DNA from: Verrucomicrobiota bacterium
Lineage (GTDB): Bacteria; Verrucomicrobiota; Verrucomicrobiia; Limisphaerales; PALSA-1396
NCBI GenBank assembly: GCA_016200005.1
Contig: JACQFP010000013.1
Coordinates: 1-64,000 of the forward strand
Length of the DNA stretch: 64,000 nucleotides
Direction: 5' to 3'
The notes below the pieces were generated by a model that was not told the origin of the DNA, ran no database searches, and saw only the letters and a program-made list of their open reading frames with translations. The position numbers were made by a program, and so were the translations under genes. Positions 37,894-49,000 of this stretch are shown here, one piece after another (position 1 is the stretch's first letter; every line of letters starts with the position of its first letter).

Positions 37894-40448
37894 ATGTCGT
37901 TCGCACAATGGACAGGAATGTTGGTGGTCACCGGATTTCTTCTTGCCGCGGCGGGACAAGCTATCGGCCAAGCTGCGAGCCAGGTTCCCGAGACCCCATT
38001 ACGCGATGGATGGGCCGTCCAATCGTCGGCCAAGGTTCCTGCTCCGGGCGAGAACATTTCCACAACGGCCTTTTCCCGGGGTATCTGGATGGCAACTGGC
38101 TCATCATGAAGGAGGGCAGCCCGTTTCGCGCTCCCTGGTGGTATCGCGTGGAGTTCTCCATGCCACACCAAAGCAAGGGGCGCTGGGTGACGCTCCATTT
38201 CGACGGCATCAGCTACAAGGCCAACGTCTGGCTGAACGGCAACCGCATCGCTGACAGTGAGACGATGAAGGGCATGTTCCGCCGCTTCGAGTTTGATGTC
38301 AGCAGCAAGCTTGACTATGACGGCAAGAACGTGCTCGCCGTCCAGGTGATCCCCTCTGGGCTGCTCACGAACCTGCCGGCCAGAACCAAACAAATCGAAG
38401 CAGTGACGGGCTGGGACGATCACAATCCGCAGCCGCCGGACCGCAACCTGGGCGTATGGGCCGATGTGTTTCTTCGCGTGCAGGGTCCCATCACGATGCG
38501 GAATGCCTATGTGGAGACCCACCTGCAAGTCCCAGCGCTGGATAAGGCGGCACTGACGGTTTCTACGTTCGTCACGAACCGCACCGACCGATCCGTCAGT
38601 GGCGAGTTGGTCGGCAAGATCGAGTCCAGCGAATTCTCCCAGAAGGTCACGCTCAAACCCGGTGAAACAAAGGAAGTGTTCTTCAAGCCGGAATCCTTCG
38701 CGCAGTTGAACCTCCGAAACCCGCGCGTCTGGTGGCCCAATCCGCTGGGAAAACCAGAGATGTACACCCTTGACCTGAGTTTCCTCGTGGACAACCAGGT
38801 CTCGGATGCCCAGCAGGTCCGTTTCGGGATCCGCCAGCTCGACACGGTTATCAACGACGAAGAATGGCGCAAGTATCGGATCAATGGACATGACATCCTC
38901 ATCCGCGGCGGGGCGTGGATGACGAGCGACATGATGCTCAACCTTTCCGACCGCCGCTACACCGCGCTCGTGCGGTATGCGCACGAGGCCAACCTGAACA
39001 TGTTGCGGTCGGAAGGGTTTTCCATCCGCGAGACTGAGAACTTCTATGATCGCTGCGACGAACTAGGGGTCATGGTTACCCAACAAATCTTCGGCCGCAA
39101 CATCCCCGATGAAGCGCTTGCCATCTCTTGCATTGAGGACATGATGCTGCGCATCCGCAATCACCCGAGCCTCGCGCATCTTCTCGGTCACGACGAAACC
39201 TTTCCCACTCCATCGCTGAACAAAGCCTACCTCGACTTGATCGAGCGCCATCGCGTGCACCGCACCTACCAGCCGCACTCCGGAGCGTTTGCCGTCGCCG
39301 AGCGCAAGGAAACGGGCGGCACCCGCACCGGCACGCTTGAACTGTGGACCTATGCCGTCCCATCCCATTACTACCTGCGCAAAGACGACGGGGCTTGGGG
39401 CTTTGCTCAATCGGGCGGCATTGGCGGCATCACTGTCGTGCGCGACAGCCTGCGTCAGATGATGCCCGAGGACCAACTCTGGCCGCCCCTGCAATCCGAG
39501 GCTTGGTCGTTTCACACGGTTACTCAGGGCGCGGAGTACTTCACTGAGGTCAAAAAGGCCATGGCGCGCGGCTACGGCGCGCCCAAAAATTTCGATGATT
39601 TCTGCAACAAGGCCTACGCCATGAACTACAACAGCGCCCGCGGCATGTTCGAGGCCTACGGTCGCAACAAATACTCCGCCACCGGTATCACCACCTGGAA
39701 ATACGACGCCGCCTGGCCTGCCGCCACAACCTGGGCCTATATCGACTGGTATCTGCGCCCCACCGGCGCCTATTTCGGCGCCAAGAAGGCCTGCGAACCG
39801 TTGCACGTCCAGTATGCCTACGACGACGACGGAATCTACGTCATCAACAGCTTCTATCAACCGTTCAGCGGGCTGGAAGTATCCGCGGCCGTTTACAATT
39901 TTGACCTGACTAAAAAGCTGGCGAAAAGGGCCATAGTGAACGTCGAGTCCGACGGCAAGACCCTGGCCTTCAAACTCGTTTGGCCGGAAGGACTGAGCAA
40001 GACCTTCTTCGTCAAACTCGAATTGCGCGACCAGGCCGGAACGTTGCGGTCGCAGAATCTCTACTGGCTTTCCACCACGCCCGACATCCCGGGACCTTCA
40101 GGACCTGAGTTTGGGGCTTTCATCGCCAAACCGAAATCCTCCGCCGATTTCACTCTGCTAAACACTTTGCCACCGGTGACTCTCGAAATGAAATCGACCC
40201 ACGAAACCCACGGCGAAGAAGAATGGGTGTCGGCGACGCTCAAGAATCCCGGACCGGGCCTGGCTTTCCTCGTGCAACTGGCCGTGACGAAGGGGCCGGG
40301 CGGACGCGAAGCGGGTCCCTCGTACTGGGACGACAACTACGTCAGCCTGTTGCCGGGCGAGACGCGCACGCTAAAAGCCATCGTTCCCAAGTCCGAACTC
40401 GAAGGTAAGGACCCCACCGTGCGAGTGCTCGGGTGGAATGTCCGCTAA
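37894..40448 (+). pseudogene. Secreted GH2-like glycosidase, frameshifted near the N-terminus
   Basis: The signal peptide (MSFAQWTGMLVVTGFLLAAA) and the first mature residues (ETPLRDGWAVQSSAKVPAPG, ENISTTAF) lie in frame 1 from ATG 37894. The main body lies in frame 3 and is open from 37908 to 40448: FRAPWWYRVEFSMP, VTLHFDGISYKANVWLNG, RNLGVWADVFLRV, IRGGAWMTSDMMLNLSDRRY, LNMLRSEGFSIRETENFYDR. This is the GH2 sandwich plus TIM-barrel order seen in beta-mannosidase/exo-glucosaminidase relatives. The bases about 38060-38100 also seem to lack the usual loop before the carbohydrate-binding domain, so a deletion probably caused the shift. Without the leader, the body could not be exported. Confidence 0.75.
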
Positions 40449-40473
40449 AGCGGGGTAAAAGTTTACTTCTGTC

Positions 40474-43356
40474 ATGAGGCTCAAAGCGCTCCAAGTCCTG
40501 CCGCAAGCGCGCTCAGTCGTGTTCGTCGTGGTGATTTTCTTCACGATCACATCGCTCCCCGCGGCGACCACTAAGCCTCGTTACTACGGACATGAAACAG
40601 TTGAGGACGCGCGCGGTGTCATCGCGCCGTGGTATCGCGGTCTGAACGGCCAGTGTGATTGGCGCGTGCGCATCGCGGCGGAAACGTTGAAGCGTTACCC
40701 GTGGACCACGACGAGCAGTGCGGTTGCGGCCTACCCGCACTATGTTTTCAATGGTGCATGGAAGATTGATACCAACGGTGTGATCACGCCCGCCCCGCTC
40801 AAGGACTGGGACAACGGCGACATCGGCCAGCGCGCCACCAGCGTGTTGAACGGCTTCGTGGACTACTACCGCTACACCGGCGACCCGGCGGCCATTGCGC
40901 ACCTGACCTACATGGCGGACTTCCTCGTGGACTGGTGCGTCACGCCGCTTGAGCATCCGTGGCCCGGCGTGTTCATCAGCGTGCCGGTCAAGGGCAAGCC
41001 GTATGGCCGTTGCGATCCGAACGGGATGATCCAGCTCGACCTCGTCGCCTGCACGGGCCAAGCCTTGCTGCGCGCCTACCAGGTCACCGGCAATCGGCGC
41101 TGGCTCGACACGGCGCAGCATTGGGGCGATCTGCTGGTGGCGCATTGCAACCTGAATCCGAACGCCGATCCCTGGCCGCGTTACGTGAATCCCGAAGCCT
41201 CACCATGGAAGGACAACAAACAAACCGGCGGCGTGACAATGATCCTTGGGTTTCTCGACGAGCTGAGGCGACTCGGCCCCACGGACAATGACTCGCACGT
41301 GGTCGCGGCGCGCGAGGCTGGCGAACGTTATCTCCGCGACAAACTGCTGCCGGCCTGGGCAGTGGATGACACCTGGGGCCGTTACTTCTGGGATTGGGAC
41401 AACCCTGTTCAGAATTGCCTGACTACACCGGATGCTGCGCGTTACCTGCTCGATCACCCGGCGCGGTTCCCGAACTGGCGGACGGATGCGCGCAACATTC
41501 TCTCCGTTTTTCTCAACCGCACCAGTGTCGCCCTGGATTCGAGTGGCGACGTTTACAGTGGTGCATGGGCTTATCCGGAATCCAGTGGCTGCTGCCGTCG
41601 ATCCCTTTGGTACGCGCCGCTGGATTTGGCGCCGGCTTTCGCGCAATACGCTGTTCAATCCAGCAGCGCGTGGGCGCGCGAACTGGCGCTCCGCCAGGTC
41701 GTGCTGCAAACCTACGACGGCCACGAGAACGGTCAGACCGAGGACAACATTGACGGCGGCGTCATCGTCAACGGCAGTTGGTTCAACATCGCCCATCCGA
41801 TGCCGCTGCGATTCCTGTTGGCGGCGATGGCCTGGTTGCCCGAGGAACTCGGCGCCAGCCGGGAGAACCACATCATGCGCTCGTCCGCCGTCGTGACGTC
41901 GGTGATTTACGGCGCGGGCCGGATTGAATACTTAACCTTCGACGCGCCGACGGACACAGTGGAAGTGTTGCGGCTAGCGTTTGTGCCCAAGGAAATCCGG
42001 GCTGACGATAAACCACTGCGCTCCCGCCGCGTTTTGAAGGCCAACGGTTACACTGTGAAACGTTTGCCGAATGGCGACGCGCTGGTGACCATTCGCCACG
42101 ATGCGGCCAAACGCATCGTCGTCACCGGCAAGGATCCTCAACGCGCGCTGGAAAATTCGGCGCTGGATTTCCAAGGCGCGTGGCGGGAGGAAGCGGACGC
42201 CCCTGCGTTTGACGCAACTGAGAGACACACAACTTCCGTCACCATGAACCGACCCACCCCCGACCCCTCCGAGGAGGGGAGCAGAACGACGGACGCGCGA
42301 CGGCAGTTCCCCTCCTGGGAGGGGTCAGGGGTGGGTTCATGGCCCCGACGCATGATTTCGGAATCGTCGGGATACTCCATGAACCTGGGAGCGCCGGCAT
42401 CCTGGCCGGCGCGTTGGAATTCGGGAAACTCGCCGGCACGGATGCCGGCGCTCCCAGGCCGGTGCCACGTGGCGGAGAGCGCGGGCGCAACGCTGACAGC
42501 GCAGTTCGAAGGCAATCAAGTGCGACTGATTGGCCGCGCTGATCCGCAAGGCGGGCTGGCAGATGTTTTTCTGGATGGTGAAAAGCAACTCGCCCCGATT
42601 GATTGCTGGAATCCATCGCCCCGGAGCCAGCAGGTGCTTTACTACCGGAACGGTCTGGCCGCCGGCGCGCACACACTCAAGATCGTGGCGCGTGGAGATA
42701 AAAATCCGTACGCCAGCGGCACGCGGGTTTATGTGGACGGGATCCAGTTTTCGAAGGCGACCGGCGCGCATCATTTTCCGAGCGGCAAGGGGCCGACGGA
42801 AACTCAGCGGATGATTTTCGGCTACACCGGCCGGATGGACTTGCGTGATACACGCGGGCACTTTTGGCGGCCGGCGACCGAGTTCGTCACCCGCCTGGCC
42901 TCCCTCAAGGACTCCGTCCGCGAATGTTGGTGGACTCACGCGACGGACGAACCGATTCGCGGCACCGCCGACCCGGAGTTGTATCGCTACGGCGTTCACG
43001 CGACGAATTTCTGGGTCAACGCGACAGTCGGGCCGGGGAAGTATTACGCTCGGCTGAAGTTCGCCGCGACGCGCGGCCAGGACTCGCGCACGAACTGCTT
43101 CGACATCAGTATCAATGGCCGGCGCGTCGTCGAGCGATTCGATGTGCGCGCCACGGCGGGCGGACCTGACCGCGCCGTGGATCTGGTCTTCAACGACCTC
43201 GCTCCACGCAACGGAATCATCGAAGTCCGCCTCACCGGCGCGGAGCGATTGGAAGGCGGCAAGACGGTGCGCGGTGAGGCGTTCTTGCAGGCCCTGGAAA
43301 TCGGCCCCGGCCACGGCGGTCGTGGCGCGAAACCGGCCTCAGTGCCGGCTCAATAG
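40474..43356 (+). CDS. Large secreted (alpha/alpha)6-type protein with carbohydrate-binding-like C-terminus
   Basis: 960 residues with a signal peptide (ARSVVFVVVIFFTITSLPAA). The first about 480 residues look like an (alpha/alpha)6 toroid: VLNGFVDYYRYTGDPAAIAH, GQALLRAYQVTGNRRWLDTA, SSGCCRRSLWYAPLDLAPAF. The C-terminal part has two beta-sandwich-like stretches, VRLIGRADPQGGLADVFLDG and CFDISINGRRVVERFDVRAT (malectin/CBM-like). It probably acts on plant or algal glycans with the neighbours. Residues about 590-665 are encoded by two inserted palindromic repeats that keep the frame. Confidence 0.75.
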   Translation: MRLKALQVLPQARSVVFVVVIFFTITSLPAATTKPRYYGHETVEDARGVIAPWYRGLNGQCDWRVRIAAETLKRYPWTTTSSAVAAYPHYVFNGAWKIDTNGVITPAPLKDWDNGDIGQRATSVLNGFVDYYRYTGDPAAIAHLTYMADFLVDWCVTPLEHPWPGVFISVPVKGKPYGRCDPNGMIQLDLVACTGQALLRAYQVTGNRRWLDTAQHWGDLLVAHCNLNPNADPWPRYVNPEASPWKDNKQTGGVTMILGFLDELRRLGPTDNDSHVVAAREAGERYLRDKLLPAWAVDDTWGRYFWDWDNPVQNCLTTPDAARYLLDHPARFPNWRTDARNILSVFLNRTSVALDSSGDVYSGAWAYPESSGCCRRSLWYAPLDLAPAFAQYAVQSSSAWARELALRQVVLQTYDGHENGQTEDNIDGGVIVNGSWFNIAHPMPLRFLLAAMAWLPEELGASRENHIMRSSAVVTSVIYGAGRIEYLTFDAPTDTVEVLRLAFVPKEIRADDKPLRSRRVLKANGYTVKRLPNGDALVTIRHDAAKRIVVTGKDPQRALENSALDFQGAWREEADAPAFDATERHTTSVTMNRPTPDPSEEGSRTTDARRQFPSWEGSGVGSWPRRMISESSGYSMNLGAPASWPARWNSGNSPARMPALPGRCHVAESAGATLTAQFEGNQVRLIGRADPQGGLADVFLDGEKQLAPIDCWNPSPRSQQVLYYRNGLAAGAHTLKIVARGDKNPYASGTRVYVDGIQFSKATGAHHFPSGKGPTETQRMIFGYTGRMDLRDTRGHFWRPATEFVTRLASLKDSVRECWWTHATDEPIRGTADPELYRYGVHATNFWVNATVGPGKYYARLKFAATRGQDSRTNCFDISINGRRVVERFDVRATAGGPDRAVDLVFNDLAPRNGIIEVRLTGAERLEGGKTVRGEAFLQALEIGPGHGGRGAKPASVPAQ
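42252..42337. repeat. Inverted-repeat element inside the 40474 gene
   Basis: acccacccccgacccctcc (42252-42270) faces ggaggggtcaggggtgggt (42318-42336) around a 47-nt core. It is a MITE-like palindromic repeat read through in frame. Confidence 0.85.
42384..42458. repeat. Second inverted-repeat element inside the 40474 gene
   Basis: cctgggagcgccggcatcc (42384-42402) and ggatgccggcgctcccagg (42440-42458) are perfect 19-bp inverted repeats around a 37-nt core that contains a smaller gccggc palindrome. It is read in frame. Confidence 0.95.
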
Positions 43357-43462
43357 CGTCGGCTTCCAAACGGAATGAGACTCGCGATCTGCTCGAACTT
43401 CAATCGCGGCACATCACCGGAAGCTCGCAACGAACCGATCGGGTTGCCAATCAGACGAGCAA

Positions 43463-46048
43463 TCAATTTGCGGTAATCTCTATCCAGCGCACTTCCCCCG
43501 CGCGCACTTGCAATGGCAGACCGCGAAGCATTTGCGCCCCAACGATTGTTTCCGGTCTGGCTCTGTCCATTCTTACGCGGTAGCGCCGGTCGGCCTCGAC
43601 GGTGAACCACTCCGACCATTCGTTGAGACGCGGATAATTCACGGGCAACCTGAGGTTGAGACGGTGGCGCGGCTGGTCGAATACGATGTTGCCCTGCCAA
43701 TCCTTCTCCGCCCGCAGCGCCATCACCAATCCGTCGCCTGCGCGCGCCGTACCGAAGCGCAGATCGGGCCGCCACGGACGGCAGATCGTGCCTTGAGTGT
43801 AGAAGCGCGCGACCAGTAATGCCGTGCGGGCATAATTACCGTCGCCATACCAGCCCTCGACGATGCCGTTTTCGCGTTGTTTGCCGAGGAAGATCGGAAG
43901 GACTTTCTCCAACCAATCGAAGCCCTCGCGGGTCGGGAAACGGTTGAGGAGATAAGTCGCGCCTTCGATTGAATCCGCGTAGGCGTCGGCGCCGTTCCAA
44001 TCGAGATAGCGCGGTTTGTCAATGTTGTGCAGCGCCTCTTTCACGGCCGCGAGCATCGGGTTGTCGCCGGTCGCCGCGCCAAACGCCGCCGTGGCGCTGA
44101 GCGCGTAACCCCAGGTATCCGGCGTTTCTTTGTTGAGCGACTCGCCTGTCGAAGATCGGATCAAGTTGTACCAAAGCCCATCCTCGTTGCGCGCCTTGGC
44201 GAGCAGACGATGGAACATCGCCGCCAGCGGCTCGCGATAGCGCGCGGCCTTTTCCGCGTCAAACTCCTTGGTGATGACATATAGCTCGGCCAGACCGCCG
44301 ATGAGTTCGTTGCCATGGTCGTTCAGATTGAGCGAGTCTTTGATGGCTTCGTGCTTCGTGAAATCCCATCGGTAAGCCGGCAAGCCCCCGTTCTTCGGCA
44401 GCACCTCGAAGCAGTACGCGTCAACAATGCGCTCGGCCCAAGCAAGATACTTTTTTTCGCGCGTCATCGCGTAAACCCGGGCAAGCGTTTGCAGAACGTC
44501 GCCGTTGACCTCCGTGTCATCGGCCGGGAGTGTTCCAAAATCACTTTTGATTGCCGCGCGTTCGAAGATCGCGTCGGTCAGTTCGATCATCCGGTCCACC
44601 CATGGGCCGCGGCCCATGACTTCGGTCATCGGGATCAAGCCGTCTTTGCAATACTCCGCCGCGTTGAAGACGAGTCGCGGCAGGTCTGCGTTCGTGTAAA
44701 CGAACGCGCGGTTGGTGATCGAATACCAGTCGGGCAGCACGCCGAGGTGGTCGGTAAGCCTTTTCTCCTTGGGAATGATTTGCAGAATTTCGTCGAGCCG
44801 CTCGGGCGCGAGGAAGTAAGCCGTCAGCGAGAGGAACGGAAACATGTCCGCGGCGTTATCCTGCGGCGCCCACACGGGTTGATCCACGCGGCGCGGGTAA
44901 AGCCCGGACTCAGGGTCGCGTGTGGCCCACCAGCCATCCAGCACTCCGAGAGCGCGACAGAAATTGCGCCGGGCAATCTCACCGCGGCGGAGAAGTTCGT
45001 CAGTGAAAGCTTTGCCCCTCACCCCGTCCCTCTCCCCATCGGATGGGGAGAGGGTGTCCGCAGGACGGGTGCGGGGACTCCACGGCCAAGCGACGCCGAT
45101 TTTTTCCCGCAGCGGATTCCAGAAATATGCGCCGTGGAACACATGGCCGCTCGGATGAATGTCGAGTAACAAATCCTTTTCGGCCCTGAATACCCGATAC
45201 GCAGGTTGGATTTCGGCGAACGCCTTTCGCGCGATGTCCACGGGGAACCCGCCCGGCGCGCGCTCCTTCTCGCCAATTTCCAGCACGAGCGGACGCGGCG
45301 CGACGCACGCGAAAATGTCGGCGAAATCAAAATGCTCCTCAAGCCTGGGGAAATTCCAACAGGGACAATGCCCGCGCTTCATGTTGTCAATAGTCGTGAG
45401 CCAACCGCTGCTGCACGCGGCCTTGATGCGCGGGTCCATCGCCGCCACATACATCGTGGTCTCACCGCCGAGCGAAAGGCCGGCGACCGCGATGCGCTTC
45501 TTGTCCACCTCTGGCCGGGTCTCAAGGTAATCAATGCAGCGCAACGCATCCCACACGCGTTCGCCCATCAGCGTCCAGTTGGTGTGCTGCAATTCATGCT
45601 GACCGATGTCCGGCGAAATCACTACGTAGCCCATCTCTGCCAGCGCGCGGCCATACCAGTAGAGACTTTCTCCGCGCACGATCTGGCTGCCCGTGCCGCT
45701 GTGGCCGTGCAAAGCGAGTACCGCCCCGACTTTTTTCCGTCGGTCTTTCGGCACCGCCATCCACGTGTGAACCCGGCGATCCGGCAGCGTTTGCAGCGAG
45801 ACTTCTTCGAGCACGTACCCGCCCGCCGGCATTTCGATGCGCTGAATAACTTTCGCGTCAAGTGGGACAGATTTCGGTTTGCCGCCGCCCATCATGAGGG
45901 CAAAGAGTTTTTCGCGGGCGTCGTGTTGCCAGCGAATTGCGTCGCGGGATGTGGTAGCGGCGAAGCGCATCGTGCGGTTTGTTTCAGCAGCACGAGCGCG
46001 TAGCGACAGCGCCGTCGCCAGAATAAGAAACATCGCAAGGATTTTCAT
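43463..46048 (-). CDS. Secreted esterase fused to an (alpha/alpha)6-type domain
   Basis: 861 residues with a signal peptide (ILAMFLILATALSLRARA). Residues about 85-320 are an alpha/beta hydrolase of the acetyl-xylan-esterase type: oxyanion HGHSG (114-118), nucleophile S192 in GLSLGGE, and a His in HPSGHVFH (H302). The C-terminal about 500 residues are a helical (alpha/alpha)6-like domain (AEYCKDGLIPMTEVMGRGPW, SLNLNDHGNELIGGLAELYV, SIEGATYLLNRFPTREGFDW). It would de-esterify and process a polysaccharide. Residues about 326-346 between the domains are encoded by an inserted palindromic repeat. Confidence 0.8.
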   Translation of the reverse strand: MKILAMFLILATALSLRARAAETNRTMRFAATTSRDAIRWQHDAREKLFALMMGGGKPKSVPLDAKVIQRIEMPAGGYVLEEVSLQTLPDRRVHTWMAVPKDRRKKVGAVLALHGHSGTGSQIVRGESLYWYGRALAEMGYVVISPDIGQHELQHTNWTLMGERVWDALRCIDYLETRPEVDKKRIAVAGLSLGGETTMYVAAMDPRIKAACSSGWLTTIDNMKRGHCPCWNFPRLEEHFDFADIFACVAPRPLVLEIGEKERAPGGFPVDIARKAFAEIQPAYRVFRAEKDLLLDIHPSGHVFHGAYFWNPLREKIGVAWPWSPRTRPADTLSPSDGERDGVRGKAFTDELLRRGEIARRNFCRALGVLDGWWATRDPESGLYPRRVDQPVWAPQDNAADMFPFLSLTAYFLAPERLDEILQIIPKEKRLTDHLGVLPDWYSITNRAFVYTNADLPRLVFNAAEYCKDGLIPMTEVMGRGPWVDRMIELTDAIFERAAIKSDFGTLPADDTEVNGDVLQTLARVYAMTREKKYLAWAERIVDAYCFEVLPKNGGLPAYRWDFTKHEAIKDSLNLNDHGNELIGGLAELYVITKEFDAEKAARYREPLAAMFHRLLAKARNEDGLWYNLIRSSTGESLNKETPDTWGYALSATAAFGAATGDNPMLAAVKEALHNIDKPRYLDWNGADAYADSIEGATYLLNRFPTREGFDWLEKVLPIFLGKQRENGIVEGWYGDGNYARTALLVARFYTQGTICRPWRPDLRFGTARAGDGLVMALRAEKDWQGNIVFDQPRHRLNLRLPVNYPRLNEWSEWFTVEADRRYRVRMDRARPETIVGAQMLRGLPLQVRAGEVRWIEITAN
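45015..45075. repeat. Palindromic repeat inside the esterase gene
   Basis: ctctccccatc (45030-45040) and gatggggagag (45042-45052) form an 11-bp stem with a one-base loop. cccctcaccccgtcc and ggacgggtgcgggg flank it as an outer inverted repeat. It is related to 33500-33540. Confidence 0.9.
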
Positions 46049-46067
46049 AAATCAGCGCGCGTGTCTA

Positions 46068-49000
46068 TCAGCGGGAACGGTATGCGGTCACAACCGTCGC
46101 CGACCCGATATTTCCCGGCAACTCCACCCATTCGCCTTTGAATTTCTTCCATGCCTTCCCGTTGACCGTAACCGAAGCGAGCGGGCGTCCGTTGGGTTCG
46201 CGGAAACGCAGTCGGATTTGTTTGGGTGGATTGCGCGTCGGACCGTCGAGCCGGGCGATGATTTGGTTTTCACCGCTGGTGTAGAGCACACTGGTTTTGC
46301 CAAAGTAAGTCGCCGTGCGTTCGATACCGCAGCGCTGGCCGGGCTTGAGCCATTCGCGCGGTACGACCTGGCCGATCAGCAGCGTGTCGCCTTCCTCGCG
46401 CACAAAAAGATAGCGCAGCCAGCCGCAGCAGTTCGCTTCGTCGCTGCTCTTGAAATGATCTCCTCGCCAGTCGTCGAAGTAGGGCGCGGCGTGCTCAGTG
46501 TTCATGCGCACATCGGGGAAGTAGCTCACGGATTGCGCGTTGAAGAGCGCGCGCAGGGCGTGCTTCGGTTCGTCGCGGTAGAGATACGGCTCCACGTCCA
46601 GCAACAGGCAGGCCTGCATGGACATGCCGCCGCGACTGAACCAGTGCTTCTCGAAGTCGTCCACTGTGTAGCCGTATTGGTTGGAGAGATAAAGATTGTC
46701 TTCGTAGTCCTTGAGAATCCACTCCGCTTCCGGCGAATGCACATCAAGCGCGCGCGTGATGAGTAGGTGCATCGCGCCTTCGAGCGTTTCACAAATCCAA
46801 CCAAAGCTGCGCCCGCGGCGGTGAACGTGAGAGGGAACCTTTGGCACCGCCGTGCCGTCGCGCAGCCGGACGACCGGGGAATGTTCGCTGGCCTTGCGGA
46901 AGTTGGTTAGCAGCGCGGTGTGGTAGGCGGTGGCTTCGGCGCGAATGCGTTTGGCGTCGGGATGTTTGATCTGTTCGAGCGCCCAGACAGCGGAATCCAA
47001 TCCGCGCCAAGTGTAACAACTCGTCGAGAGCCATGTCCACCAGTCCCCAATGTCTTCGAGGCTGCCGGCGGGCAGAAGGCCACGCTCCAGTTCGTGGCGG
47101 ACTTTCGTGCGCGCGGTTTCGCGGATGATCCAGTCAGCGCCCTTGACGATGCCAGGCGCTGCGCGACGCAGCCACGCTTCGTCGCGCGTGAAGCGATAAT
47201 GCTCTCCGAGCATCCAAAGAATCCAACCGTGGTGTTGATTGTAGCCGCCGTGTTCGTAGCCGCCCGCGCCGTAGAGGACGCCGTCCTTTGACTCGAACGA
47301 GCCGGGCAATTCCACCGTGCCTTGGTAGTGCAGCCAGGCGTCGAGGCAATCCTGCGCCTCCTTGTGATAGCCGCGCCGGTCGAGGTCCACGACCATCATG
47401 CAGGACTCGTTGGCAAACGCGCCGTAGCCGAACGACCCAACTCGGGCGAACCGGCGGTCGCTGCCCGGCTCGCGCTCGCAGTTGACCAGCAAATGCATGG
47501 CGTGTGAGCGGTAGAACTCGTTGAGCATCGGCTCAGGGGTGATGAGTTTTGCGCTCTCATTCAATCGCTGCCGCCAATAACCAGCCACTTCCTTGTGCTC
47601 GGCGTCGAAGTCCAGCCGTTTCAACGCAGCTTCCTCGGCGGGTTCGGTGAGGACGACGTAGGGAATCTTCAGCATCAACGAGCGCGATTCGCCGGGAGCG
47701 AGCGTCCAGTTCCATTGAAACTTTGTCGGGTCACCGTCGGGGGCGGCGTTGGCGATGAACTGGCCGCGCACCTTGTCGCCAACCCAGAGCAAGCCTTCGG
47801 CATCAGCGCGAAGCGAGAGATTCTTGCCGCCGGCCTTCCAGTTTATTGGTAACGTAACGGTCTTCGGTTCATGGGTGGGGTTGACACAGTCGAACCGCGC
47901 CAACCAGACAGCGAAGGCGTCAGCGGGCGGCGGCGGCGCCTCGGCGTGGGTGCCGGTGAGCACCGTGACGAAAGCGGTTTGTTCGATGCGCACGTCCTCG
48001 CGTTCCCAGCGCGTCGTGACGATGGGCAAACTCTCCTCCTCCAACGTGCGGAAGGCCGGCCGGGCAGGGAGGCCGAAACCGACGCTGGCGTCGCCAGCTT
48101 CCAAATTAAGCCGCGGCGTGTCGGCACCGGGCCGCCGGCGAAGGAATTCGTCGTTGGTGCGGAAATCGATTCCGCCATGCGGTTGCAGCCGGAAACGCTG
48201 TCGCCCGCCGTCCAGTCCGAGCGGGAAATAAATGTCGGATTTTTTGTGCGGAATGCCGGCCCAGGCGTTGCTCCAGGTTTGCTCCGGCATTTCCGCGACC
48301 CGGTCGTAGAGCGTTTTGGCGCCCAACGACTTTTGCTCGGCGGCGAGGGCAGCGTAATCGCGCGTATCGCGGTCGGGCAAAACGGCCACGCCGAGGTGCG
48401 GCAGGAACAGCGGACCTTGAACAAGGTCGTCCACTTTGAAAGTGAACACGTCCTTGCCCTTGCGCACCGTGACGAGTGTGCGGTCAAATGTGTTCGGATC
48501 AGAATTCGTCGTGGCCAACACGCGCGCGCGAACGCTCCGGGCTGAAGTGCGGTCCAAACTTTTGATCTGGCCGTTGAACACTTCCAGCTTCGGATCGGTG
48601 CCAGGCTTTTCCCTCCACACAATGCGCACGTCGCGCGGTTCGAGCACCGAGTCCGTGAATGCTTCGATGCGTTCGATCGCCGACAGCGCACCAGCCGACA
48701 CCACGCGCAGCTTGAGTGTGTAACGAAACGCGGCTGGGTAATCCTTGACCTTCGGATATTCCTTCGCATTGACCGGGCGAAAGGTGAATTCAATCGCGCT
48801 GTCTCGCGCCGCGGCGTCCGTGTCCGCCGTTCGCCAGTCGTATTTGTACCAGTTGCCCAACTCCATCCAGCCGATGTCCGCGCCGCCTGGTTCGCGGTCC
48901 TTGGGCAAATGCCGCTCCGGCCACCAACTGCCCCAGTATTCGAGGTGGACCTTGTCCGGCGCTGGCGGCGGGCTGCTGAAGTGGACGATGACGCGATGAA

